Shown: positions 35,542 to 42,637 of the stretch, in pieces | Layout: each line of letters opens with the position of its first letter | Position numbering within the stretch: position 1 is the stretch's first letter | Assembly (NCBI GenBank): GCA_000242815.2 | Contig: AHHB01000042.1 | Coordinates: 124,001-188,000, forward strand | DNA: 64,000 bases | Source: Janthinobacterium lividum PAMC 25724 | Lineage (GTDB): Bacteria; Pseudomonadota; Gammaproteobacteria; Burkholderiales; Burkholderiaceae_D | Reading direction: 5' to 3' | The notes under the pieces: model-generated | Databases searched by the model: none | What the model saw: only the letters and a program-made list of their open reading frames with translations | What the model was told of the DNA's origin: nothing | Translations under genes and position numbers: made by a program

Positions 35542-36735
35542 ATGAGCATGCAAAGTCTGATCTCGATCGCCGCCGACCTGTCCTGGCCATTCGCCATCAC
35601 CGTGGCCTGGGTGGTGGGCGAATTCGGCCACCGCTGGACTGGCCTGCCGCGCATCAGTTTTTATGGCGTCATCGGCTTCGTCCTGGCGCAAACGCAGGTC
35701 GGCATCTTGCCGCAAACGGACGCCGGTCCCATGCTGGTGCTGGCCGACGTGGCCTTCGGCCTGATCCTGTTCGAAGTCGGCTACCGCATCAACCTGCGCT
35801 GGCTAAAGAACAACCCGTGGATTGCCGTCACGGGCCTGGCAGAATCCTTGCTGACCTTTGCCGTCGTCTACTTCATCGGTATTGAATTTGGCAGCACCTC
35901 GATGACAGCGCTGCTGCTGGCGTCCTTGGCCATGTCCACCTCGCCAGCCACCATCATGCGCGTCATCAACGAAGAACGCAGCTCGGGCCAGGTGACGGAA
36001 CGCATCGTCCACCTGACGGCGCTGAACTGCGTGTTGGCCGTCTTCACGTTCAACATCATCGTCGGCTTCTGGATGTTCCAGAGCGCCACCGACCTGGTCC
36101 AAGCCACTAGCAGCAGCGCCGCCGTGCTGGCCGCCTCGGTCGCCGCCGGCACCGTCTTTGGCATCGTCGTACCGGCCATGCTGCGCCGTCTGGGCAATAT
36201 GGCGCAGGACGCCACCGTCGCCTTTGCACTGTCGGTGATGCTGCTCGTCGCCCTGACCTATTCCACCAGCCTGTCGCCGCTACTGGCCACCCTCACATTC
36301 GGCCTGGTAGCGCGCCACCGCCGCGTCGCCTTCAGCCAGGCGCAGCGTAATTTCGGCGCGCTGGGCGAACTGCTGACGGTGCTGCTGTTCGTGTACGCCG
36401 CCTCGACCCTGGAGTGGGCCAGCGTGACGGCCGGCGCGGCCCTGGCCCTGGCCGTCGTCGGCGGTCGCTTGCTGACGAAAGTCGTCGGCGTGGCCGCGTT
36501 TTCGCACGTCAGCGGCATTTCCTGGCGCAAGGGCGTGCTGACGGGAATGGCCCTCACGCCCGTTTCCGTCTTCATCATCCTGCTGCTCGAACACGCGCGC
36601 CAGCAAGGCGTGAACTTCGGCGACGAATTGAACGCCCTGGCCGCCGTCACGCTGGGCCTGGAACTGGTCGGCCCGGTGCTGGTGCAGCGCGTGCTGATGC
36701 TGGCCAAAGAAACCCACGAAATCAAGGAGCGCTAA
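35542..36735 (+). CDS. Cation:proton antiporter (CPA2 type)
   Basis: 397 residues, about 12 transmembrane helices without the cytoplasmic TrkA-N domain found in KefB/KefC. Helix segments FAITVAWVVGEFGHRWTGLPRISFYGVIGF, ADVAFGLILFEVGYRIN and LLLASLAMSTSPATIMRVINEE show the Na+/H+ exchanger fold with the central Asp replaced by a Thr/Ser-Pro turn region. Predicted to exchange Na+ or K+ for H+ across the inner membrane. ATG at 35542 follows AAAGGA; an internal ATG two codons later is possible. The next gene starts directly at its stop codon. Confidence 0.88.
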   Translation: MSMQSLISIAADLSWPFAITVAWVVGEFGHRWTGLPRISFYGVIGFVLAQTQVGILPQTDAGPMLVLADVAFGLILFEVGYRINLRWLKNNPWIAVTGLAESLLTFAVVYFIGIEFGSTSMTALLLASLAMSTSPATIMRVINEERSSGQVTERIVHLTALNCVLAVFTFNIIVGFWMFQSATDLVQATSSSAAVLAASVAAGTVFGIVVPAMLRRLGNMAQDATVAFALSVMLLVALTYSTSLSPLLATLTFGLVARHRRVAFSQAQRNFGALGELLTVLLFVYAASTLEWASVTAGAALALAVVGGRLLTKVVGVAAFSHVSGISWRKGVLTGMALTPVSVFIILLLEHARQQGVNFGDELNALAAVTLGLELVGPVLVQRVLMLAKETHEIKER

Positions 36736-37866
36736 ATGCCACTGGAACCCTTTGGCCAATCGGCCGCGCTGACCTTCGGCGTCGAACTCGAACTGCAACT
36801 GGTGAATCTGTCAGACTATGATTTGACGGCAGCGAGCCCCGATCTGCTGCATCTGCTGAACAAGAAACCGTTTCCCGGCAACGTTACGCCGGAAATCACC
36901 GAGAGCATGATCGAGATTAACTCTAGCGTGCACACGCATCACGGCCCCCTGCTGGCGCAGTTGCAAGAAATCCGCGACACACTGGTCACGGCCGGCGACA
37001 AGCTCAATATCGGCATCGCGGGCGGCGGCACGCACCCGTTCCAGCAATGGTCGTCACAAAAGATCTTCTCCAAGCCGCGTTTCCAGGAAATCTCGGAACT
37101 GTACGGCTACCTGGCCAAGCAGTTCACCATCTTCGGCCAGCACGTGCACATCGGATGCGCCTCGGGCGACGACGCCATGTTCCTGCTGCATTCACTGAAC
37201 CGCTACATCCCCCACTTCATCGCCCTGTCGGCTTCCTCGCCCTACGTGCAAGGACGCGATACGCTGTTCGACTCGGCCCGCCTGAACTCCGTATTCGCCT
37301 TTCCCATGAGCGGGCGCGCACCGTTCACCCTCAGCTGGGAACAATTCTCCAACGAATATTTCGCCAAGATGGAGAACACGGGCATCATCAAGAGCATGAA
37401 GGACTTTTACTGGGATATCCGTCCCAAGCCGGAATTTGGCACTATCGAACTGCGCGTGTGCGACACGCCGCTGACGGTGGAGCGGGCCGCCGCGCTGGCC
37501 GCCTACCTGCAAGCCCTGTGCCGCTACCTGCTCGAACGCCGCGAAACCCCGCCGGTGGAAGACGATTACCTCGTGTATAACTACAACCGCTTCCAGGCTT
37601 GCCGCTTTGGCCTCGATGGTGCCATCACGCATCCGAAAACCTACGAGACGATGTCACTGCGCGAAGACATCATGACCACCCTGCGCAAAATGGAACCGCA
37701 CGCCGAGGCGCTGGGCAGTACGCCAGCCTTGAAACACCTGTCTGAGGTGGCCAAGCAATGGAGCGACGCACAATACCTGCGCAAGCAGCACAGCCTGCAG
37801 GGCAGCGCCGAGGGCATGGTCGATGCCGCCATTCGATGTTTTCGCGGTGAGCCCATGAATTACTGA
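36736..37866 (+). CDS. YbdK-type carboxylate-amine ligase (GCS2 family)
   Basis: 376 residues, normal for the YbdK family, which has weak glutamate-cysteine ligase activity. Seen: [13 protein letters not shown] (substrate/ATP Glu residues), [73 protein letters not shown], and [35 protein letters not shown]. It probably makes a gamma-glutamyl bond, but the acceptor amine is unknown. Starts on the base after the antiporter stop, and is convergent with a gamma-glutamyl-hydrolase-like gene. Confidence 0.93.
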   Translation: MPLEPFGQSAALTFGVELELQLVNLSDYDLTAASPDLLHLLNKKPFPGNVTPEITESMIEINSSVHTHHGPLLAQLQEIRDTLVTAGDKLNIGIAGGGTHPFQQWSSQKIFSKPRFQEISELYGYLAKQFTIFGQHVHIGCASGDDAMFLLHSLNRYIPHFIALSASSPYVQGRDTLFDSARLNSVFAFPMSGRAPFTLSWEQFSNEYFAKMENTGIIKSMKDFYWDIRPKPEFGTIELRVCDTPLTVERAAALAAYLQALCRYLLERRETPPVEDDYLVYNYNRFQACRFGLDGAITHPKTYETMSLREDIMTTLRKMEPHAEALGSTPALKHLSEVAKQWSDAQYLRKQHSLQGSAEGMVDAAIRCFRGEPMNY

Positions 37867-37895
37867 CGCTGCCCAGCCTGGAAACATCGGTCGGC

Positions 37896-38888
37896 TCAAA
37901 ACCGCGTCTCGCGCGCCGCGCGCAAAAAGTTATCGAGGATGGGCGTGCAATCGAGCAGTTCGACCCCGCCTGCCGAATGAAATTCCGGGTGCCACTGCAG
38001 GCCCATGACGAAGCGCGCCCGCTGGTAGCGGATGGCTTCGACGATATTATCGCCTTGCGAATACGCTTCCACGCTGATGTCGCGCCCCAGGTCCTTGACC
38101 GACTGGTGGTGGATGGAATTGACGAGCGCCTCGCCCGCCTTCGGGAACATGCCCGCCAGCGACGAGCCTTTCGGGAAGACGATGCTGTGGCGATGGCGGT
38201 CGTACAGGTCGTTGACGTGCGAGGTGGCGCCTTCCACGTCCGAAGCGATGTCCTGGTACAAAGTGCCGCCAAAGCCCACGTTGATGAGTTGGCAGCCGCG
38301 GCATATGCCCAGCACGGGTTTGCCCGCGTCGACAAATTCATGCAGCAATTCCAGTTCGTACAGGTCGCGCGCGCGGTCGCCGCTCCATTCGGGGCGCGTA
38401 GCCGCCTCGGAATACGTCTGCGGGGAAACGTCGGCGCCCCCCTGCAGCACCAGGCCGTCCAGGTGGCGCGCATAGTGGCGCAAGGTGATATTGCTCGGGT
38501 GTAGCAAGCCGCTGGTATTGACCGTCGGGATCATGAACACCAGCACGTCACGCGACATGACCCACTGCGCAATCGACTCCTCCAGGTATTGCAGGTTCTT
38601 GCTGCGCAGTCCGGTGGCGCCCGGCTCGGGATGGAAAATGCGCGCCGAGATGCCAATGCGCAGGGTGCGCCGCATGAAATCGCGGCTGGCCTTGTCGCGC
38701 ATGGAACGGTAGCGCGACGAGATCACCCTCCACGCCAGCGCCAGCGGCGTGTCGTTATCCTTCAGATAACGGGGCACAGCATCGTGCGCACGCTGCTCAT
38801 CGTCGGGTGCCCTGCCGACCCGCTCGGGCCGGGCCGGCGTTGCAGGATCGGTGGCCGGGAGGTGCTGGAGATCTTTTTCGTCTGACAT
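37896..38888 (-). CDS. Class I glutamine amidotransferase-like gamma-glutamyl hydrolase (PuuD-like)
   Basis: 330 residues; C26 family. An unusual polar N-terminal extension of about 75 residues precedes the domain, which starts LRIGISARIFHP. Catalytic Cys196 in VLGICRGCQ, and His in LQWHPEFHSAGG near residue 305; QGGADVSPQTY and SIHHQSVKDLGRD are also typical of gamma-glutamyl-GABA hydrolases. ATG at 38888 (MSDEKDLQHL) is preferred to an upstream in-frame ATG because the additional residues are not conserved-looking. The convergent neighbour YbdK makes the opposite bond type. Confidence 0.88.
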   Translation of the reverse strand: MSDEKDLQHLPATDPATPARPERVGRAPDDEQRAHDAVPRYLKDNDTPLALAWRVISSRYRSMRDKASRDFMRRTLRIGISARIFHPEPGATGLRSKNLQYLEESIAQWVMSRDVLVFMIPTVNTSGLLHPSNITLRHYARHLDGLVLQGGADVSPQTYSEAATRPEWSGDRARDLYELELLHEFVDAGKPVLGICRGCQLINVGFGGTLYQDIASDVEGATSHVNDLYDRHRHSIVFPKGSSLAGMFPKAGEALVNSIHHQSVKDLGRDISVEAYSQGDNIVEAIRYQRARFVMGLQWHPEFHSAGGVELLDCTPILDNFLRAARETRF

Positions 38889-39146
38889 GGCAAGGCTGAC
38901 TGAAAGCGGAGACGTTTTCAATATAAACCCCTGCCTGCCAAAGCACGATTCAATTTTGTAACAAAAGCACAGGCGCGCCGCATCCACGCAACACGCGGGC
39001 AGAAAAATGCGGCCAGCGCTGCATACGGCGCGTTTACGCGCGCGGCCCCGCTTTTTAGAGAATCTTTACGCCCCCGCTGCTAATCTTGAACGTACCTCAA
39101 CCACCGCTGCAAAGCTACCATGGAACCCCATTCACGCCTGCCTACG

Positions 39147-39182
39147 CATCAAGTCCATCAAGCCCATCAAACCCATCGAGCA
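39147..39182. repeat. Four 9-bp tandem repeats
   Basis: CATCAAGTC, CATCAAGCC, CATCAAACC and CATCGAGCA follow one another without a gap. They lie in the 330-base spacer between the amidotransferase start and the small gene at 39219, about 35 bases before it. No promoter element was recognised nearby. Otherwise the spacer (38889-39218) shows nothing I can identify. Confidence 0.65.
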
Positions 39183-39218
39183 CTGCCCCACCGCCATCCG
39201 CGCCTGCCCACATTCCTC

Positions 39219-39446
39219 ATGCATATCACGGTCGACAAGTCTTGCCTGGCCGAGCTGCGCCAACTGGTCGTCAAGACGTGCGGCGGCATGCTGTCATTCA
39301 TGCGCATCGAGGCGATCGAGCATGCCGAACGCATGAAGGTTTGGCTGTGCGTGACGGAGCCGGCCCTGCGCCTGACCATGGATGCCGTCATGCGCCTGCT
39401 GCCGGCGGCGGAATTTGGCCGCATCAGCCAGGGGAAATCACTATGA
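39219..39446 (+). CDS. Small conserved-looking protein, 75 residues
   Basis: Starts MHITVDKSCLAELRQLVVKT and continues with MLSFMRIEAIEHAERMKVWLCV, then LRLTMDAVMRLLPAAEFGRIS. The beta-alpha-beta pattern and size recall an ACT-like or ferredoxin-like small domain, but this is a guess. The stop overlaps the dapA-like ATG (ATGA, 39443-39446), so it is co-translated with it. The frame is open upstream through the 9-bp repeats, but that part has tandem-repeat character only. Confidence 0.6.
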   Translation: MHITVDKSCLAELRQLVVKTCGGMLSFMRIEAIEHAERMKVWLCVTEPALRLTMDAVMRLLPAAEFGRISQGKSL

Positions 39447-40474
39447 ACCAGTATTGCTGCGAGCAGGCGATGTCTTCATCGCGCATCACCGCGCACTTCC
39501 AGGGCATCTGGGTACCGATGGTCACGCCGTTTTGCGACGGCGAACTCGATCTAGCCGCAGCACAGCAGTTGGCCAGCGAGCTCGCTAGCAGCGGCGTCGA
39601 TGGCCTGGTGGTGTGTGGCACCACGGGCGAAGCGGCCATGCTGAGCGCTGCGGAGCAAAGCATGCTGCTCGATAGCGTACTCGAAGCCGTCGGCCCCCGC
39701 TTCCCCGTCGTGATGGGTATCGGCGGCAGCGATACGCGCAGCGTCGTCGCTGCGGTGCAGCGCTATCACGACCATCCGCTGGCCGCTCTGCTGATCTCGG
39801 CACCGTCGTATGTACGCCCTTCGCAAGACGGCATCGTGCGCCACTTCCAGGCCATCGCCGACGCCACCGACCACTCCATCGTGCTATACAACGTGCCGGC
39901 CCGCACGGGGGTCAATATCGAAGCGCAGACGGCGGCGCTGCTGGCGCGCGACTCGCACTTCGTCGCCATCAAGGAAGCGGGCGGCAAGCTACAGCAATTG
40001 GCGGAACTGCTGCTTGAGACACGCCTGGACGTGCTGTGCGGCGACGACACTGTGCTGCTGGCCAGCCTTTCCATGGGCGGCCACGGCGCCATGTCGGCCG
40101 CCGCCCAGATAAGGCCGGATCTGTATGCGCAGCTGTACCACCTGGTCAAGCAGGGCCGCCACGGCGCCGCAGGCGCCCTGTTCAAGACCATGCTGCCCCT
40201 TATCCGCCTGCTGTTTTCCGAACCCAATCCTGGGCCATTGAAGGCGGCGCTGGCCATGCAAGGCAAGGTGCGCGACGAGCTGCGCCTGCCGATGACGCCG
40301 ATGTCCCGCGCCGGCCAGGACAGTCTGGCCGAAGCACTCGATGCATTGATGGAACTGCCCACATGGACAGCCAGCGACAGGGACGCGCCACGCGAAGGCT
40401 GTGTGCTGCAACTGGTCTGCGCCGCCAACCTCATACCAGCCGTGCGCCAAGATGATCATCGCCATCACGGATGA
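39443..40474 (+). CDS. dapA: Dihydrodipicolinate synthase family protein
   Basis: 343 residues, some 50 more than E. coli DapA through a short N-terminal and a longer C-terminal extension. TIM-barrel aldolase: GTTGE (59-63), Tyr149 and Arg154 in LYNVPARTG, Schiff-base Lys177 in FVAIKEAGG. The Tyr-Lys spacing of 28 and the Arg equal those of true DapA (Tyr133, Arg138, Lys161), supporting condensation of pyruvate and aspartate semialdehyde in lysine/DAP synthesis. A related N-acetylneuraminate-lyase-like activity cannot be excluded. It overlaps a small upstream gene and, by 23 bases, the ParA-like gene. Confidence 0.87.
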   Translation: MNQYCCEQAMSSSRITAHFQGIWVPMVTPFCDGELDLAAAQQLASELASSGVDGLVVCGTTGEAAMLSAAEQSMLLDSVLEAVGPRFPVVMGIGGSDTRSVVAAVQRYHDHPLAALLISAPSYVRPSQDGIVRHFQAIADATDHSIVLYNVPARTGVNIEAQTAALLARDSHFVAIKEAGGKLQQLAELLLETRLDVLCGDDTVLLASLSMGGHGAMSAAAQIRPDLYAQLYHLVKQGRHGAAGALFKTMLPLIRLLFSEPNPGPLKAALAMQGKVRDELRLPMTPMSRAGQDSLAEALDALMELPTWTASDRDAPREGCVLQLVCAANLIPAVRQDDHRHHG

Positions 40475-40994
40475 AAGCGGGGGCATCGAGAAATCCATCC
40501 TGGCCGGGCGACTAGCCGCCTCGCGCGCGCTGGCCGGACGCAAGGTATTGCTGCTCGATGCCGATCCGCGCCAGGGAGCCATGGCGCAGGCGAAAAATAT
40601 GCACGACATGGCCATGCACGGCAGCCCGACGCGGCCACGCCTGATGGCGCGCGCCATCAGCGCCAAGGGCTTGCAGCCGGAACTGGAACACCTGGTGACC
40701 TGCTACCACGACATCGTCATCGACAGCGAAGGGCGCGACTCCATGGGTAGCCGTTCAGCCCTGATCGCCGCACGCGTGCTGGTGGTGCCGCCGAACGGCG
40801 TCGTGGATGGCGCCGCGCAGGCTGGCCTGGCGCGCCGCATCGCGTATGCACGCAGCATCAATCCGGAGCTGCGCGTCCTGCTGGCAACGGACACACAAGC
40901 GGCACCTGCCCACGCCCTGGCCGCACAGATTCCACTGGCCCGCGTGGTCAGCCTGGGACAATTGTATTGCGCCGTTTTCAACCTGCCCCGCTAG
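40452..40994 (+). CDS. ParA/MinD-like P-loop protein with degenerate Walker A
   Basis: 180 residues. MIIAITDESGGIEKSILAGRLA and KVLLLDADPRQGAMA have the layout of the deviant Walker A and A' motifs of ParA, but the usual KGGxGKT is DESGGIEKS: the signature first Lys and a Gly are lost. YHDIVIDSEGRDSMGSRSALIAARVLVVPPNGV corresponds to the Walker B/switch part. Nucleotide binding may be weak or absent. No ParB, and no plasmid or flagellar partner nearby. Overlaps the dapA-like gene by 23 bases. Confidence 0.75.
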   Translation: MIIAITDESGGIEKSILAGRLAASRALAGRKVLLLDADPRQGAMAQAKNMHDMAMHGSPTRPRLMARAISAKGLQPELEHLVTCYHDIVIDSEGRDSMGSRSALIAARVLVVPPNGVVDGAAQAGLARRIAYARSINPELRVLLATDTQAAPAHALAAQIPLARVVSLGQLYCAVFNLPR

Positions 40995-41003
40995 CACGGC
41001 TCG

Positions 41004-41036
41004 AAAAAAAGGCGGCGCATGCGCCGCCTCTCCTTT
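41004..41036. terminator. Bidirectional terminator
   Basis: An uninterrupted palindrome AGGCGGCGCATGCGCCGCCT (41010-41029) with an A-run on the left and CTCCTTTT on the right. It serves the convergent ParA-like gene and porin gene. Confidence 0.85.
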
Positions 41037-41048
41037 TATCTCCGTCAA

Positions 41049-41807
41049 TTAGAACGTTTTGCCAACTGTCAGTTGCAGCGCCGTCTTGCCCATGAATTTA
41101 CCATTCACCGGCGAAGCATAGGCCGACTTGTCAGCGTTCGTGCCGATCACGGCCAGCGCGCCCGTCACCACGCCGAAATCGCGCGTGATGCCCACTTTCC
41201 AGTCCGTGTAGCTGGCCGCATCATTGTTTTTGACCTTCTGGTGGCCCGCGTGCAGGTTAGCGGTCCAGCCGTTGCTCAGGTCGATATTCGCGCCGATGTC
41301 CAGATAGCCACTGTTTTTGCTGTTGACGAGGCCGAACAGATTGGAAACGGTGTGCGAATACTTGATATAGGCGGGGCCATACGACAACTGGCCGTAGACT
41401 TCCTGCGTATCGGCGTCGGCCAGGCCGGCGATGTACTTCAAGCCATTGTCCGCATACACATACGCCAGCACGCCCACGTCGTAAGCGACATCGGCCGTCA
41501 ACTGGCCGCGCTTGCCCGCATACAGATCCACTTCAACGTCGCCGCTGCCGCCCGCATCCTTGGTCCATTTGATGGTGGAGGCCCAGGCGCCCGCGTACAG
41601 GCCGGTAGGATTGTTGACATAGTCGACGCCACCCTGCAGCGCCGGCTTCAAGCGCGTCTGCGAAATGCCACGAAAACGGTAGTCGGACACGCCGGCCACG
41701 TTGAAGCTGATTTCATTGTCAGGCTTGGCTTCTTCTGCGTGAGCCAGGCTGGCCGTAAAGGCGCTGAAGGGGGTGGCTAGGGCGAGTGCAAGGAATAATT
41801 TATTCAT
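41049..41807 (-). CDS. TorF-family putative outer-membrane porin
   Basis: 252 residues. Signal peptide MNKLFLALALATPFSAFTASLAHA (about 1-24). The mature protein starts with EISFNVAGVSDYRFRGISQT, the opening of the TorF (TIGR02001) family, and shows alternating beta-strand pattern (GYLDIGANIDLSNGWTANLHAGHQKV) ending in LQLTVGKTF with the C-terminal Phe expected for BAM recognition. Substrate unknown. The start with the signal peptide was chosen; upstream in-frame residues are not signal-like. Confidence 0.88.
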   Translation of the reverse strand: MNKLFLALALATPFSAFTASLAHAEEAKPDNEISFNVAGVSDYRFRGISQTRLKPALQGGVDYVNNPTGLYAGAWASTIKWTKDAGGSGDVEVDLYAGKRGQLTADVAYDVGVLAYVYADNGLKYIAGLADADTQEVYGQLSYGPAYIKYSHTVSNLFGLVNSKNSGYLDIGANIDLSNGWTANLHAGHQKVKNNDAASYTDWKVGITRDFGVVTGALAVIGTNADKSAYASPVNGKFMGKTALQLTVGKTF

Positions 41808-41938
41808 GGTTTCTTCTTCTTCATGGGTAGTATGGGCCTTTGCCAATATGGCGCAGCTGGCCCGCCGCTGCAAAATTGTAGGTAAAGCGTCCCCCCGGCG
41901 CGCGCAGCGCCCATTTTCCAACAGGGGAATAAAGCTGT

Positions 41939-42637
41939 TTAGAGAGGCAGCAGCAAGCGGTAGCCGACCGCCGTTTCCGTCAGCAGGTACTGCGGCTGGG
42001 CCGGATCGGCTTCCAACTTCTGGCGCAGATGGCCCATGTAGATGCGCAGATAGTGGCCGTTTTCACTGTTCGACGGCCCCCATACTTCGCGCAGCAGTTG
42101 CGGATTGGTGACCACCCTGCCAGCGTTCTTCACAAGCACCGACAGCAAGCGAAATTCAGTCGGCGTCATGTGCACCAGTTGCTTGTTGCGCGTCACCAGG
42201 CGGTCCTTCAGGTCAACGCGCACGTCGCCGAACTGCACCACGCCATCATCGCTGGCGGCAGGTTGACGCTGGCGGCGCAAGGTGGCGCGCACGCGGGCCA
42301 GCAACTCGCCAACGCCGAACGGCTTGGTCAGGTAATCGTCGGCACCGGCGTCCAGCGCGCGTATCTTGTCCTCTTCATCGACGCGTGCCGACAGCACGAT
42401 GATGGGCACGGCCGACCATTTGCGGATGTCGGCGATGAAGTCGATGCCGTCGCCGTCAGGCAGGCCCAGGTCCAGCACGATCATGTCGGGCCGGCGCGTG
42501 CCGGCATCGATCAGACCGCGCTGCATGGTGGCGGACTCGAAAATCTGCCAGCCCTCGTCTTCCAGCGCGGCGCGCACGAAGCGGCGGATTTGCGGTTCAT
42601 CCTCGACCAGCAAGGCGGTGGCGGAAGGTTCGTTCAT
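41939..42637 (-). CDS. kdpE: KdpE response regulator
   Basis: 232 residues. OmpR-family regulator: receiver domain with phospho-acceptor Asp56 (DMIVLDLGLPDGDG), Lys in YLTKPFGVGELLAR, and a winged-helix DNA-binding domain ending GYRLLLPL. Controls the kdp operon under potassium limitation. Overlaps kdpD by 4 bases. Confidence 0.96.
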   Translation of the reverse strand: MNEPSATALLVEDEPQIRRFVRAALEDEGWQIFESATMQRGLIDAGTRRPDMIVLDLGLPDGDGIDFIADIRKWSAVPIIVLSARVDEEDKIRALDAGADDYLTKPFGVGELLARVRATLRRQRQPAASDDGVVQFGDVRVDLKDRLVTRNKQLVHMTPTEFRLLSVLVKNAGRVVTNPQLLREVWGPSNSENGHYLRIYMGHLRQKLEADPAQPQYLLTETAVGYRLLLPL

